Positions 6,559-14,182 of a DNA stretch of 64,000 bases are shown here, in pieces (position 1 is the stretch's first letter; the number at the start of each line of letters is the position of its first letter). A program made the translations under genes and the position numbers. The notes beneath the pieces were generated by a model. The model was not told the origin of the DNA. It worked only from the letters and a program-made list of their open reading frames with translations, and made no database searches. Origin of the DNA: an uncultured Tissierellia bacterium (GTDB lineage Bacteria; Bacillota; Clostridia; Tissierellales; Peptoniphilaceae); assembly GCA_902488465.1 (NCBI GenBank), contig CABTWE010000004.1:1-64000 (forward strand), written 5' to 3'.

Positions 6559-8217
6559 ATGAAAATAAAATTTAAAATGCCACACGAGGCAAAAAAAGTA
6601 GAAGTTGAATATAAGAATGGAGAATCCATCGTTGAAATAATAAAGAGAGAGTTTAAAAACTATAAAAGATTTTTAGGCGCGGTTGTGAACGCTGAACTAA
6701 AAAGTCTATACTATAAACCCAAGACAGACGATGAAATAGTTCTTTTGGACATTGAAAACTCTCTTGGTCTTAGAATTTATACAACAAGTCTTTCCATGAT
6801 TTATGCTTATGCAATAAAAAGTCTATATCCAAACATGAACACAGTTATAGAGCATTATGTTGGAAGCACAATTTACACACAAAAAATTGGAGAAGAACCG
6901 TTTACTATTGAGGAAGTAAAAAGTATCGAAAAAAGGATGCGAGAAATAGTAAAAGAAAATATTGATATTAAAATGGAAAAATGGAATTCTGAAAAGGCCA
7001 TTGATTATTATAGCAAAATTAAACGAGAAGATGTTGTTAAACTTTTAGAAACAAGCAAAGCTATGGAAGTAAATATGTACAGAATGGATAACTTTTTAGA
7101 AAAGTTTGAGGGCGTTTTAGTTCCAAGTTCAGAATTTATTGAAAAATTCGAATTGTCTTATTATTATCCTGGGCTTTTAATTCGCTTTCCATCTAGTGAT
7201 AAAAATTTTGAGATTGATATAGATGAAGAGGAAGCAAAACTTGCGAAAACATTTCAAGATCACACCAAGGATGCACATATTATTGGAGTAAATTATGTTG
7301 GAGAGTTGAACGATAAAATTTTGAGTGGGAAGAGCAGAGATTTGATTTTGGTTTCAGAAAGTTTTCTTGATATGAGAATAAGGGATATTGCAATAAAAAT
7401 TGCTGAGGACTCTGCAAAGCGAGTTGTTCTTATAAGCGGACCTTCAAGCAGCGGAAAGACAACCTTTGCACAAAAACTTAAAATCGCACTTACAATGTAT
7501 GGCCTTAATTCAATTGAAATTTCAACCGACGATTATTTTGTAGACAGAAAGATGACACCTAAAAATCCTGATGGCACATACGATTTTGAAACAATTGATG
7601 CTGTTGATATAGAATCGTTAAATAGAGATATTATTAAATTAATAGAGAGCGGAGAAACAGAAAAGAGAAGTTTTGATTTTATTGAAGGAAAACCGATTTT
7701 CACAGGGGAAAAGCATGAACTTGGAAGCAGTGGAATAATTATAATCGAAGGGATTCATGCTCTTAATCCGATTCTTTCAAAAGATGTGCCGAACAGAAAC
7801 AAGTTGAAACTATATCTTTCAGCATTAACCACAATGAATATTGATTCAATGAATAGGCTATCTACAACGGACGTTAGATTTTTAAGACGTATGGTAAGAG
7901 ATGTGCGAACAAGAGGACGTGATGTTTCAACATCACTAAACGAGTGGGAAAATGTAAGAAAGGGAGAAGATAAATATGTATTTCCATTTCAGGAAGAAGC
8001 GGATATAATGATAAACACAAGTCTTTTTTATGAAATTGCCGTTCTAAAAAAACATGCTATGGTACTTCTTGAGAAAGTTCCTGAGTCTGACAGAAATTAT
8101 GTTCGTGCAAACAGATTGATGGATATGCTTAGATATTTCGTTTCAATTGAGGACGATGCGATGATTCCGAACACATCTCTTATAAGAGAATTTATTGGCG
8201 GAAGTATTTTTGAATAG
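6559..8217 (+). CDS. TGS-domain nucleoside (uridine-type) kinase
   Basis: This 552-residue cytoplasmic protein joins an N-terminal region resembling the TGS and second additional domains of threonyl-tRNA synthetase (about 1-230) to a C-terminal P-loop nucleoside kinase of the uridine kinase/phosphoribulokinase family (about 285-500). Visible motifs are Walker A GPSSSGKTT (294-302), STDDYFVDR, the acidic stretch YDFETIDAVD, and IIIIEGIHALNP as Walker B. Similar fusions occur in Thermotoga, Bacteroidetes and clostridia and are annotated as nucleoside kinases. The substrate cannot be read from sequence; uridine or cytidine phosphorylation is the family expectation. It is a single-gene unit with its own promoter and terminator. 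The start has AAGGGG 5 bases upstream. Confidence 0.85.
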   Translation: MKIKFKMPHEAKKVEVEYKNGESIVEIIKREFKNYKRFLGAVVNAELKSLYYKPKTDDEIVLLDIENSLGLRIYTTSLSMIYAYAIKSLYPNMNTVIEHYVGSTIYTQKIGEEPFTIEEVKSIEKRMREIVKENIDIKMEKWNSEKAIDYYSKIKREDVVKLLETSKAMEVNMYRMDNFLEKFEGVLVPSSEFIEKFELSYYYPGLLIRFPSSDKNFEIDIDEEEAKLAKTFQDHTKDAHIIGVNYVGELNDKILSGKSRDLILVSESFLDMRIRDIAIKIAEDSAKRVVLISGPSSSGKTTFAQKLKIALTMYGLNSIEISTDDYFVDRKMTPKNPDGTYDFETIDAVDIESLNRDIIKLIESGETEKRSFDFIEGKPIFTGEKHELGSSGIIIIEGIHALNPILSKDVPNRNKLKLYLSALTTMNIDSMNRLSTTDVRFLRRMVRDVRTRGRDVSTSLNEWENVRKGEDKYVFPFQEEADIMINTSLFYEIAVLKKHAMVLLEKVPESDRNYVRANRLMDMLRYFVSIEDDAMIPNTSLIREFIGGSIFE

Positions 8218-8223
8218 AGAACA

Positions 8224-8254
8224 AAAAAACCACGATTTTGATATCGTGGTTTTT
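8224..8254. terminator. Bidirectional intrinsic terminator
   Basis: Perfect 11-base arms (8226-8236 and 8243-8253) with a 6-base loop are flanked by an A run on the left and a T run on the right. It serves the kinase gene on the plus strand and the convergent rodA-linked genes on the minus strand. Confidence 0.9.
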
Positions 8255-8257
8255 CAT

Positions 8258-8503
8258 TTACTTGAAGCTTTCGCTTATATTATTTTTTATTTCATGCATA
8301 TGCGAATTGAATTCGTTCAAATTATTGTTTAATTGATATATACGATCATAAATCGGATATTTCCAAATCTTGTCGCTTTCATCCCCATATTCCGAATTTA
8401 TTGCATTTACAATATTTTCTTTGTCGTTTACATAGAATGAAACTGCACCAATCGCAAAAAATAGAAGAGTTACAGCTGTGAAAATCAATAGAAATTTTTT
8501 CAT
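8258..8503 (-). CDS. Small single-pass membrane protein of unknown function
   Basis: This 81-residue protein has one N-terminal hydrophobic helix (about 3-25, KKFLLIFTAVTLLFFAIGAV) and an Asn/Glu-rich helical remainder predicted to lie outside the membrane. It may be an uncleaved anchor or a signal peptide without a clear cleavage site. Its ATG shares one base with the stop of the DUF1700-like gene, so the two are translationally coupled. It is the last gene of the minus-strand set that starts with rodA. No family was recognised. Confidence 0.65.
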   Translation of the reverse strand: MKKFLLIFTAVTLLFFAIGAVSFYVNDKENIVNAINSEYGDESDKIWKYPIYDRIYQLNNNLNEFNSHMHEIKNNISESFK

Positions 8504-9081
8504 TACTTATACCTCCTTAGGAATTTAGCTTGCCAACTGAATATTAATGCAACAAGTTTGAATAGCCATTTCAAAAGGAAAAAGGCAAATACGAAACATA
8601 AAATCGAAAGGCCTATAATTCCAAATGGCAGAGTCCATCTTGTAAGAGGATTCATCAATATGAGGTGACCGTTAACATAAGCGTTTCCGTATAGTAAAAC
8701 GCCAAGAGCTACCAAAATAAATGTAACCGGTAGAACTGCGATACATACAATTCCTCCAAACATTGCAATGAATGCCGGAACTAAGAATAGATTTAAAAAG
8801 AAAAATAGAACTGCATACATTGCAATGACGCCGAGGCTTCTTTTTTCTTTGATAACTGTATCTCCAACTTCTTTGTATTCTCTAATTTTTTTAGGAGCAA
8901 AGGTGGAGACAATTGTGTTTAGGTTTTCAATAGAACCTCTTACTTCATCATAAGATTTTCCAAAACGTTCGCCTTCTCTAAAGTATTCGTCATAAACACG
9001 TGTGATTTCGTTTGCAGCTGTATCTTTGACACCGGAGCTTTTTAGTGAAAGTTTTAAATCATCAAGAAATTTACTTTTCAT
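8503..9081 (-). CDS. DUF1700/HAAS-like membrane protein
   Basis: This 192-residue protein starts with a helical segment (KFLDDLKLSLKSSGVKD, then ITRVYDEYFREGERFGKSYDEV) typical of the HAAS/DUF1700 family, whose members have a short N-terminal cytoplasmic domain followed by several TM helices. Here about four hydrophobic helices span roughly 80-180, ending in a basic tail (KFLRRYK). Such proteins often accompany PadR-like regulators and are thought to form membrane-bound sensor or anti-regulator pairs. The ATG at 9081 has GGAGG 8 bases upstream and overlaps the preceding gene by 11 bases. Earlier in-frame starts lie inside that gene and lack such a site. Confidence 0.7.
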   Translation of the reverse strand: MKSKFLDDLKLSLKSSGVKDTAANEITRVYDEYFREGERFGKSYDEVRGSIENLNTIVSTFAPKKIREYKEVGDTVIKEKRSLGVIAMYAVLFFFLNLFLVPAFIAMFGGIVCIAVLPVTFILVALGVLLYGNAYVNGHLILMNPLTRWTLPFGIIGLSILCFVFAFFLLKWLFKLVALIFSWQAKFLRRYK

Positions 9082-9520
9082 TATTATTACCTCCTTTGTC
9101 TTCAACAAATCCGCTAGAAATTTTGTCATCTACTAGTTTTGTTTCCTTAATATTTTTACCGAAAGAGGCGTATTCAACTGAATTGTCGTTATTTTTTAAA
9201 ATGACATTGTTGTTTTTTATATCACTGTTATGTGTATAATATTTTTTCATGGTTTCAACTTGAGAAGAAAGCTCTTTTGAAAGTTCGTTCATATATTTAA
9301 TGCCATTATCTGTAAGAATTAAATATTTTAAATCATTTTCAGTATTTTCTTCAATTATATTTTGACGCCAGAAATCAATAATAGTTTTTACGATTTTAGA
9401 AGTGGTAGGGCATAGCTCACGCAAATCCTGACATACAGTATAATAAGATATTTTTTCATCTTGTTTTTTATGGATGTCATTTAAAACTGCTGATTCCAAT
9501 AACATTTCGTATGTTATCAT
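9071..9520 (-). CDS. Winged-helix (PadR-like) regulator, probable
   Basis: This 149-residue cytoplasmic protein has an N-terminal helical region, then a likely recognition helix and wing ending in LKYLILTDNGIKYMNEL (about 65-80), the pattern seen in PadR and other winged-helix regulators. A polar Asn/Lys-rich tail (about 95-149) is low in complexity. Its position directly before a DUF1700-like gene supports a PadR-type role, because those families commonly pair. The ribosome binding site AAAGGAG precedes the ATG. It is co-transcribed behind rodA with a 12-base gap. The family assignment is by pattern only. Confidence 0.5.
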   Translation of the reverse strand: MITYEMLLESAVLNDIHKKQDEKISYYTVCQDLRELCPTTSKIVKTIIDFWRQNIIEENTENDLKYLILTDNGIKYMNELSKELSSQVETMKKYYTHNSDIKNNNVILKNNDNSVEYASFGKNIKETKLVDDKISSGFVEDKGGNNNEK

Positions 9521-9532
9521 AATTTCTCCTTT

Positions 9533-10672
9533 CTATGTCAAAAGACTGTCTATTTTTTCTCCGGTGGATAAACTGTTCGCACCTTCATGATACTTTATAC
9601 CCAAAATTAATCCAATACTAATAAGATTTGCAATTTGGAAAGTTCCGCCTGATGAAATTAATGGAAGCGGAATCCCGGTTACCGGCATAAGGCCCATTGT
9701 CATGGCGATATTTTCCCATATATGAATCAAAAACATTGTAAAAACACCAATGGATAAAACTTTGGCAAAATAATCTGATTGTTTTGAAATATGAAGAATT
9801 CTTGTGAGGAGCAAGAAATATAAAACTAGAAGCAAAGCTCCGCCTAAAAATCCGAGTTCTTCTCCAATCATTGGGAATATAAAGTCAGAGTGCTTGAGCA
9901 TTAAAAAGTTCCCTTGGTTTTGCACACCGTTATATAAACCGCGTCCTCTGAATTTGCCTGACGACAAACTTATTTTTCCTATATAAGCTTGCATTCCTGT
10001 GCCCAAAGTATCTCTTTCAGGTTCCAAAAAGTCAAAGATTCTTTCTCTTGCGTACTCATCCATATTAAACCAATGTACAGGAAGGTAAACGAGCACGGAT
10101 CCTATTGCAATCAAAATGTATTTCCAATGAATACCACCGATAAAAAACATTACGGCAATTATTCCCATAAATACTACCGCTGTACCGAAGTCGGGTTGTT
10201 TTAATATAAAAGCTACCGGAATGAATGCAAGCACGAGAAGTTTTAAAAGTGTGAACGGCTCATTAAGTTTTTCTTTATTTTTATCCATAAATGCTGCAAG
10301 CGACACGATAAGTCCAACTTTTACAAACTCCGACGGTTGGAATTTAAAGGAATTAGTTCCGAGCCACGATCTTGAACCGGAGTAGGTGATGCCAAAAAGC
10401 ATTGTTGCAAGAAGAACACCAACACACACAATATAGATTGGCCATGCAAGTTTTTTTATTAAATCAGGTGGTGTTATTACAAGAATCGACATAACAATAA
10501 GCCCAAGTATGGTCGAAAGGCCTTGTGAACGCATGTAACTCGAGTGTTTTGCGGCACCATAGCTCATGGTGGTTGAATTTACCATAATTAGTCCGAACGC
10601 TAAAAGTGCAAGGACCACTAAAATCAAAAAATAATCTATTCTTTTGTAAGTTTTCTTTTTATCAAAAAACAT
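9533..10672 (-). CDS. rodA: Rod-shape determining SEDS glycosyltransferase RodA
   Basis: RodA polymerises lipid II into peptidoglycan glycan strands during elongation, with a class B PBP as partner. The 379-residue protein has about ten TM helices. It carries SEDS hallmarks: LGTNSFKFQPSEFVKVG near 105-120, LKQPDFGTA, IGEELGFLGG, and the C-terminal GIPLPLISSGGT (about 333-344). Length and motifs fit RodA better than FtsW, and no division genes flank it, though a second SEDS paralogue elsewhere could blur the name. It heads a minus-strand set with three small genes of unknown function and has a TATAAT promoter 28 bases upstream. Confidence 0.88.
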   Translation of the reverse strand: MFFDKKKTYKRIDYFLILVVLALLAFGLIMVNSTTMSYGAAKHSSYMRSQGLSTILGLIVMSILVITPPDLIKKLAWPIYIVCVGVLLATMLFGITYSGSRSWLGTNSFKFQPSEFVKVGLIVSLAAFMDKNKEKLNEPFTLLKLLVLAFIPVAFILKQPDFGTAVVFMGIIAVMFFIGGIHWKYILIAIGSVLVYLPVHWFNMDEYARERIFDFLEPERDTLGTGMQAYIGKISLSSGKFRGRGLYNGVQNQGNFLMLKHSDFIFPMIGEELGFLGGALLLVLYFLLLTRILHISKQSDYFAKVLSIGVFTMFLIHIWENIAMTMGLMPVTGIPLPLISSGGTFQIANLISIGLILGIKYHEGANSLSTGEKIDSLLT

Positions 10673-10699
10673 AAAATCTCTCCCAACAAATATACATAC

Positions 10700-10728
10700 A
10701 TTATAACAGAAAAAAATTGAAATGGAAA
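10700..10728 (-). promoter_or_regulatory. Probable promoter of the rodA set
   Basis: On the minus strand TATAAT (10705-10700) lies 28 bases before the rodA ATG. The -35 TTTCCA (10728-10723, 17-base spacer) is weak. Confidence 0.45.
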
Positions 10729-10757
10729 ATTTTTATATAAAATGATAAAATAAAAAT

Positions 10758-11711
10758 ATGGATAATAAATTTTTGAAACTTAAAGAAAATTTAAATTTGT
10801 TGGGCTTTGAAGAGTTTGGTATAATTCCAACGGCGTGTTATATTCAACCGCATTTTATTCCATCAATGGTCGATTATTACAATGAAAATCAGATTAAAAA
10901 TAATTTTGATATGAGTGCATTCAATTCTATTATAGTTTTACTTATGAACTATCGGCCGGAGAATTTAAAAAGTGGAAGAATGTCAATAGGTTCGAACGAA
11001 AAAGATTATCACATTGTGTTCAAGGAAAAGATTAGTGAGTTAGGCAATATGATGGACCTTGGAAATTTTTTAGGATATTCGGACACGGGCCCGCTTTTCG
11101 ATAGAACGCTTGCACTTAAGGCAGGACTTGGTTTTATTGGGAAAAATGGGTGTTTAATAAATCCAAGAATTGGCAGTTTTTTCTTCATCGGCTATGTGTT
11201 AACAGATTTAAAATTTGAAAAGTTTATTCCATATAAGGATAGTGAGTTTAAAAATACACTTTGCGAACATTGTACTAGATGTATTAAGGCTTGTCCAACA
11301 TCAGCAATCGGGGAAGGGGAGTTTCGACCTATGAGGTGCCTTTCGCATCTTACACAAACGAAAAAACCGGACCCCGATCTTGAAGGAAAGATTAAAACAT
11401 TTTACGGTTGTGATATATGTCAAAAAGTTTGTCCGTATAATTCAGATAAAGCAAGTGGTATGATTGAATTTTTATCGGGAGATGATATGAGCTATGAGGA
11501 TTTATTTACACTTTCAAATAAGGAGTTTAAAAAGATTTATGGGGAGAAAGCATTTTTTTGGAGAGGTCGGTCAATTATAAAAAGAAATGCAATTATAAGG
11601 GCTCATAATTTGAAAGATGAATCAATTGTAAAATACTTAGAAGAGGAGCTCAAAAAAGATAATATTACAAAAGAATATATTTTAAAATATTTTTTGGATT
11701 TTATTAAATAA
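10758..11711 (+). CDS. queG: Epoxyqueuosine reductase-like iron-sulfur protein (QueG family)
   Basis: QueG reduces epoxyqueuosine to queuosine in the anticodon of certain tRNAs, using cobalamin and two [4Fe-4S] clusters. The 317-residue protein shows the DUF1730-type N-terminal region (GPLFDRTLALKAGLGFIGKNG, about 111-131) and two clusters of cysteines: C169, C172, C175, C179, then C194, C218, C221, C225. These eight match the ferredoxin-like pattern of the family. The C-terminal HEAT-like part is short compared with family members of about 380 residues. No other queuosine genes are visible here, so pathway context is missing. It is a monocistronic unit ending in a terminator that overlaps its stop codon. 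Confidence 0.8.
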   Translation: MDNKFLKLKENLNLLGFEEFGIIPTACYIQPHFIPSMVDYYNENQIKNNFDMSAFNSIIVLLMNYRPENLKSGRMSIGSNEKDYHIVFKEKISELGNMMDLGNFLGYSDTGPLFDRTLALKAGLGFIGKNGCLINPRIGSFFFIGYVLTDLKFEKFIPYKDSEFKNTLCEHCTRCIKACPTSAIGEGEFRPMRCLSHLTQTKKPDPDLEGKIKTFYGCDICQKVCPYNSDKASGMIEFLSGDDMSYEDLFTLSNKEFKKIYGEKAFFWRGRSIIKRNAIIRAHNLKDESIVKYLEEELKKDNITKEYILKYFLDFIK

Positions 11712-11741
11712 AAGATTTCTTATGAAGTCTTTTATTTTTTT
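11710..11741 (+). terminator. Intrinsic terminator of the queG-like gene
   Basis: Ten-base arms (11710-11719 and 11724-11733, one G-T pair) and a 4-base loop are followed by ATTTTTTTT. The hairpin begins inside the stop codon. Confidence 0.85.
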
Positions 11742-11829
11742 TATTATTGGGTATATATAATTTAGTTACAAAAAAATTTCAAAATATGTAACGTAATCAT
11801 TCAAATATCTTTATTTTATAATTTGGATA

Positions 11830-11838
11830 TGGTATAAT
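11830..11838 (+). promoter_or_regulatory. Extended -10 promoter of the EF-G paralogue
   Basis: TGGTATAAT is a full extended -10. The region 17 bases upstream (TTTATT at 11810-11815) is a poor -35. Transcription would start near 11845, giving a leader of about 100 A/T-rich bases. Confidence 0.6.
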
Positions 11839-11855
11839 GAAATTAATGAGAAAAA

Positions 11856-11871
11856 TGTGATTTAAATTACA
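11856..11871. promoter_or_regulatory. Crp/Fnr-type palindrome in the EF-G paralogue leader
   Basis: TGTGA-N6-TTACA matches the Crp half-site consensus TGTGA-N6-TCACA at 9 of 10 positions and is palindromic through its centre. It lies about 11 bases past the predicted start of transcription, where a bound protein would repress. Confidence 0.35.
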
Positions 11872-11943
11872 TAATATAAATTTATATTCTAAAATGTTTT
11901 ATAAATCAAATATATTATTTTTCTTAATAAAAGGAGGATTAAC

Positions 11944-14001
11944 ATGAAAGCATATACTGCGGATAACATCAGAAACATATCCCTTTTGGGGCACTCAAGC
12001 TCCGGTAAAACAACTTTTACCGAAGGAGCATTGTTTGCAACGGGCGTGACTTCAAGACAAGGAAGAGTTGAAGATAAAAATACAGTTTCCGACTTTGACA
12101 AGGAAGAAATGAGTAGAGGAGTTTCAATCGGCACTTCTGTAATTCCTGTTGAATACAACAACATCAAGTACAACATCTTGGACACACCGGGTTATTTCGA
12201 CTTTATTGCTGAAATGTATGGAGCAAAAAGAGTTTCGGACGGTTCCGTAATTATTATCGACGCTCAAGCGGGTGTTGAAGTAGGAACTGAAAAGGCTTGG
12301 AACAACGTTGAAAAATACAATACACCGAGACTTATATTTTTAAATAAGATGGACAAGGAAAATGTTAAGTTTGAAAAGGTCTATCAACTTATAAAACAAA
12401 AACTTGGAGACAAAGTAATTCCATTTACAATTCCAATTGGAGATGGTGATGAATTTAAAGGTTGCTACGACGTTCTGGACAAAAAATACCACAAGTTCGA
12501 CGGTCCTGACGGAGTTGTTGAAGACGCTCCGCAAGAATTGATTGACAAATGTCAAAAATACATCTCCGCTCTTAATGAAATTGTCGCAGAGAGCGATGAA
12601 GAGCTTATGGAAAAGTATTTCGCCGACGAACCGTTTACACAAGAAGAATTTATTAGAGGTATAAAATCTGCCGTTGCTTCAGGGGAACTTTGTCCTCTGT
12701 TTATTGGAGTTGCAACAAAGGGTATAGGCGTTAAGAGAATTTTAGACGCTGTTATGAGATATATCCCAAGTCCTAAGGATCACCCGATTCAAAAGGGTAT
12801 TTGGGACGAACAAATTATTGAAAGAACAACTGACGTTAATGATAAGTTTTCAGCAGTTGTATTCAAGACAATTGTTGACCCGTTTGTTGGAAAGCTCTCA
12901 TTATTTAAAGTTCTTTCCGGCAAAATTACAAAGAACACAGTTTTATATAACTCAGGAAAAGACAAGACCGAAAAAATGGGCGGACTGTTCTATCTAAGAG
13001 GTAAGACACAAATAGATACTGACGAAATTACAGCGGGCGATATTGGAGCTATGTCAAAACTTCAATATACTGAAACAGGTGATACGCTTTGTGACGAAGA
13101 TAATCCTATTGTTTATGAACCACTTAGATATCCGAAGCCGACGTTATTTATGGCAGTATATCCAAAGAAACAAGGCGACGAAGATAAGATGGCTCAAAGT
13201 CTGTATAAACTCCATGATGAAGATCCGTCATTTGTTATTGAAAGGAACAGTGAAACAAAGGAACTTTTAATCGGCGGACAAGGAAACATGCAGCTTCAAG
13301 TTATTCAAGATAAACTCTTAAATAGATTTGGAGTTGATGTAGAACTTAAAAATCCAAAGATTGCATACAGAGAAACAATTACAAAGGTTGCATCAGTTCA
13401 AGGTAAGCATAAAAAACAATCCGGTGGTGCAGGTCAATATGGAGATGTTTGGATTAGGTTTGAACCGTGCGATGAAGACTTTATATTTGATGAAGAGGTT
13501 TTCGGAGGTGCAGTTCCTAAGAACTACTTCCCGGCTGTTGAAAAAGGTTTGAGAGAATCAATTGAACACGGAATTCTTGCAGGTTATCCTGTAGTTCATA
13601 TGAAAGCTGTATTATATGATGGAAGTTACCATGACGTTGACTCAAACGAAGTTTCATTTAAAATCGCTGCACAACTTGCATTCAAAAAAGGTATGGAAGA
13701 AGCAGCACCGGTTTTATTGGAACCGATTGTAAAAGCGGAAATCTCGATTCCGGAAGAATACTTGGGGGATGTTATGGGTGACATGAATAAACGTCGTGGA
13801 AGAATTCTCGGAATGGAACAACAAAGAGACGGAAGCCAAAAGATTATTGCAGAAGCACCGCATGCTGAAATGTTCGAATACGCAATCGATTTAAGAGCAA
13901 TGACTCAATCGAGAGGTTCATTTGAAATGGAATTCGTTCGCTATGAACAAGTTCCGCAAGAAATTGCAAAGAAAATCAAAGAAGCTAGTGAAAACAATTA
14001 A
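11944..14001 (+). CDS. Elongation factor G-like GTPase (EF-G paralogue)
   Basis: This 685-residue protein has the five-domain plan of EF-G: a GTPase with P-loop GHSSSGKTT (16-24), switch II DTPGY (80-84) and NKMDKE (about 137), a beta-barrel domain, and C-terminal domains IV-V with GGAGQYGDVWIRFEP and MGDMNKRRGRILGME. It differs from canonical EF-G in the P-loop (SSS in place of IDA) and, most notably, has Tyr84 where EF-G has the catalytic His of DTPGH. This places it with EF-G2-type paralogues common in clostridia, whose function is not settled, rather than the essential FusA. It is a lone gene with its own promoter and terminator, away from the usual str operon. Confidence 0.88.
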   Translation: MKAYTADNIRNISLLGHSSSGKTTFTEGALFATGVTSRQGRVEDKNTVSDFDKEEMSRGVSIGTSVIPVEYNNIKYNILDTPGYFDFIAEMYGAKRVSDGSVIIIDAQAGVEVGTEKAWNNVEKYNTPRLIFLNKMDKENVKFEKVYQLIKQKLGDKVIPFTIPIGDGDEFKGCYDVLDKKYHKFDGPDGVVEDAPQELIDKCQKYISALNEIVAESDEELMEKYFADEPFTQEEFIRGIKSAVASGELCPLFIGVATKGIGVKRILDAVMRYIPSPKDHPIQKGIWDEQIIERTTDVNDKFSAVVFKTIVDPFVGKLSLFKVLSGKITKNTVLYNSGKDKTEKMGGLFYLRGKTQIDTDEITAGDIGAMSKLQYTETGDTLCDEDNPIVYEPLRYPKPTLFMAVYPKKQGDEDKMAQSLYKLHDEDPSFVIERNSETKELLIGGQGNMQLQVIQDKLLNRFGVDVELKNPKIAYRETITKVASVQGKHKKQSGGAGQYGDVWIRFEPCDEDFIFDEEVFGGAVPKNYFPAVEKGLRESIEHGILAGYPVVHMKAVLYDGSYHDVDSNEVSFKIAAQLAFKKGMEEAAPVLLEPIVKAEISIPEEYLGDVMGDMNKRRGRILGMEQQRDGSQKIIAEAPHAEMFEYAIDLRAMTQSRGSFEMEFVRYEQVPQEIAKKIKEASENN

Positions 14002-14035
14002 AAGGGATACAAAAAATATATAGATTATGTACAAA

Positions 14036-14068
14036 AAAACCGGGTTGATTCATTCAATCCGGTTTTTG
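14036..14068. terminator. Intrinsic terminator after the EF-G paralogue
   Basis: Thirteen-base arms (14036-14048 and 14054-14066, one G-T pair) with a 5-base loop are preceded by an A run and followed by T bases. It may also stop the convergent helicase transcript. Confidence 0.88.
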
Positions 14069-14182
14069 GTTGTTGTTTATTTGTTTCGAATAATTTAGTT
14101 TTAAAATAGATTTCTTGCTTTACGATTAAATTTTATGAAATTAAACGAAAAGCAAATATAAAATTAAATAGTATATATTGCT

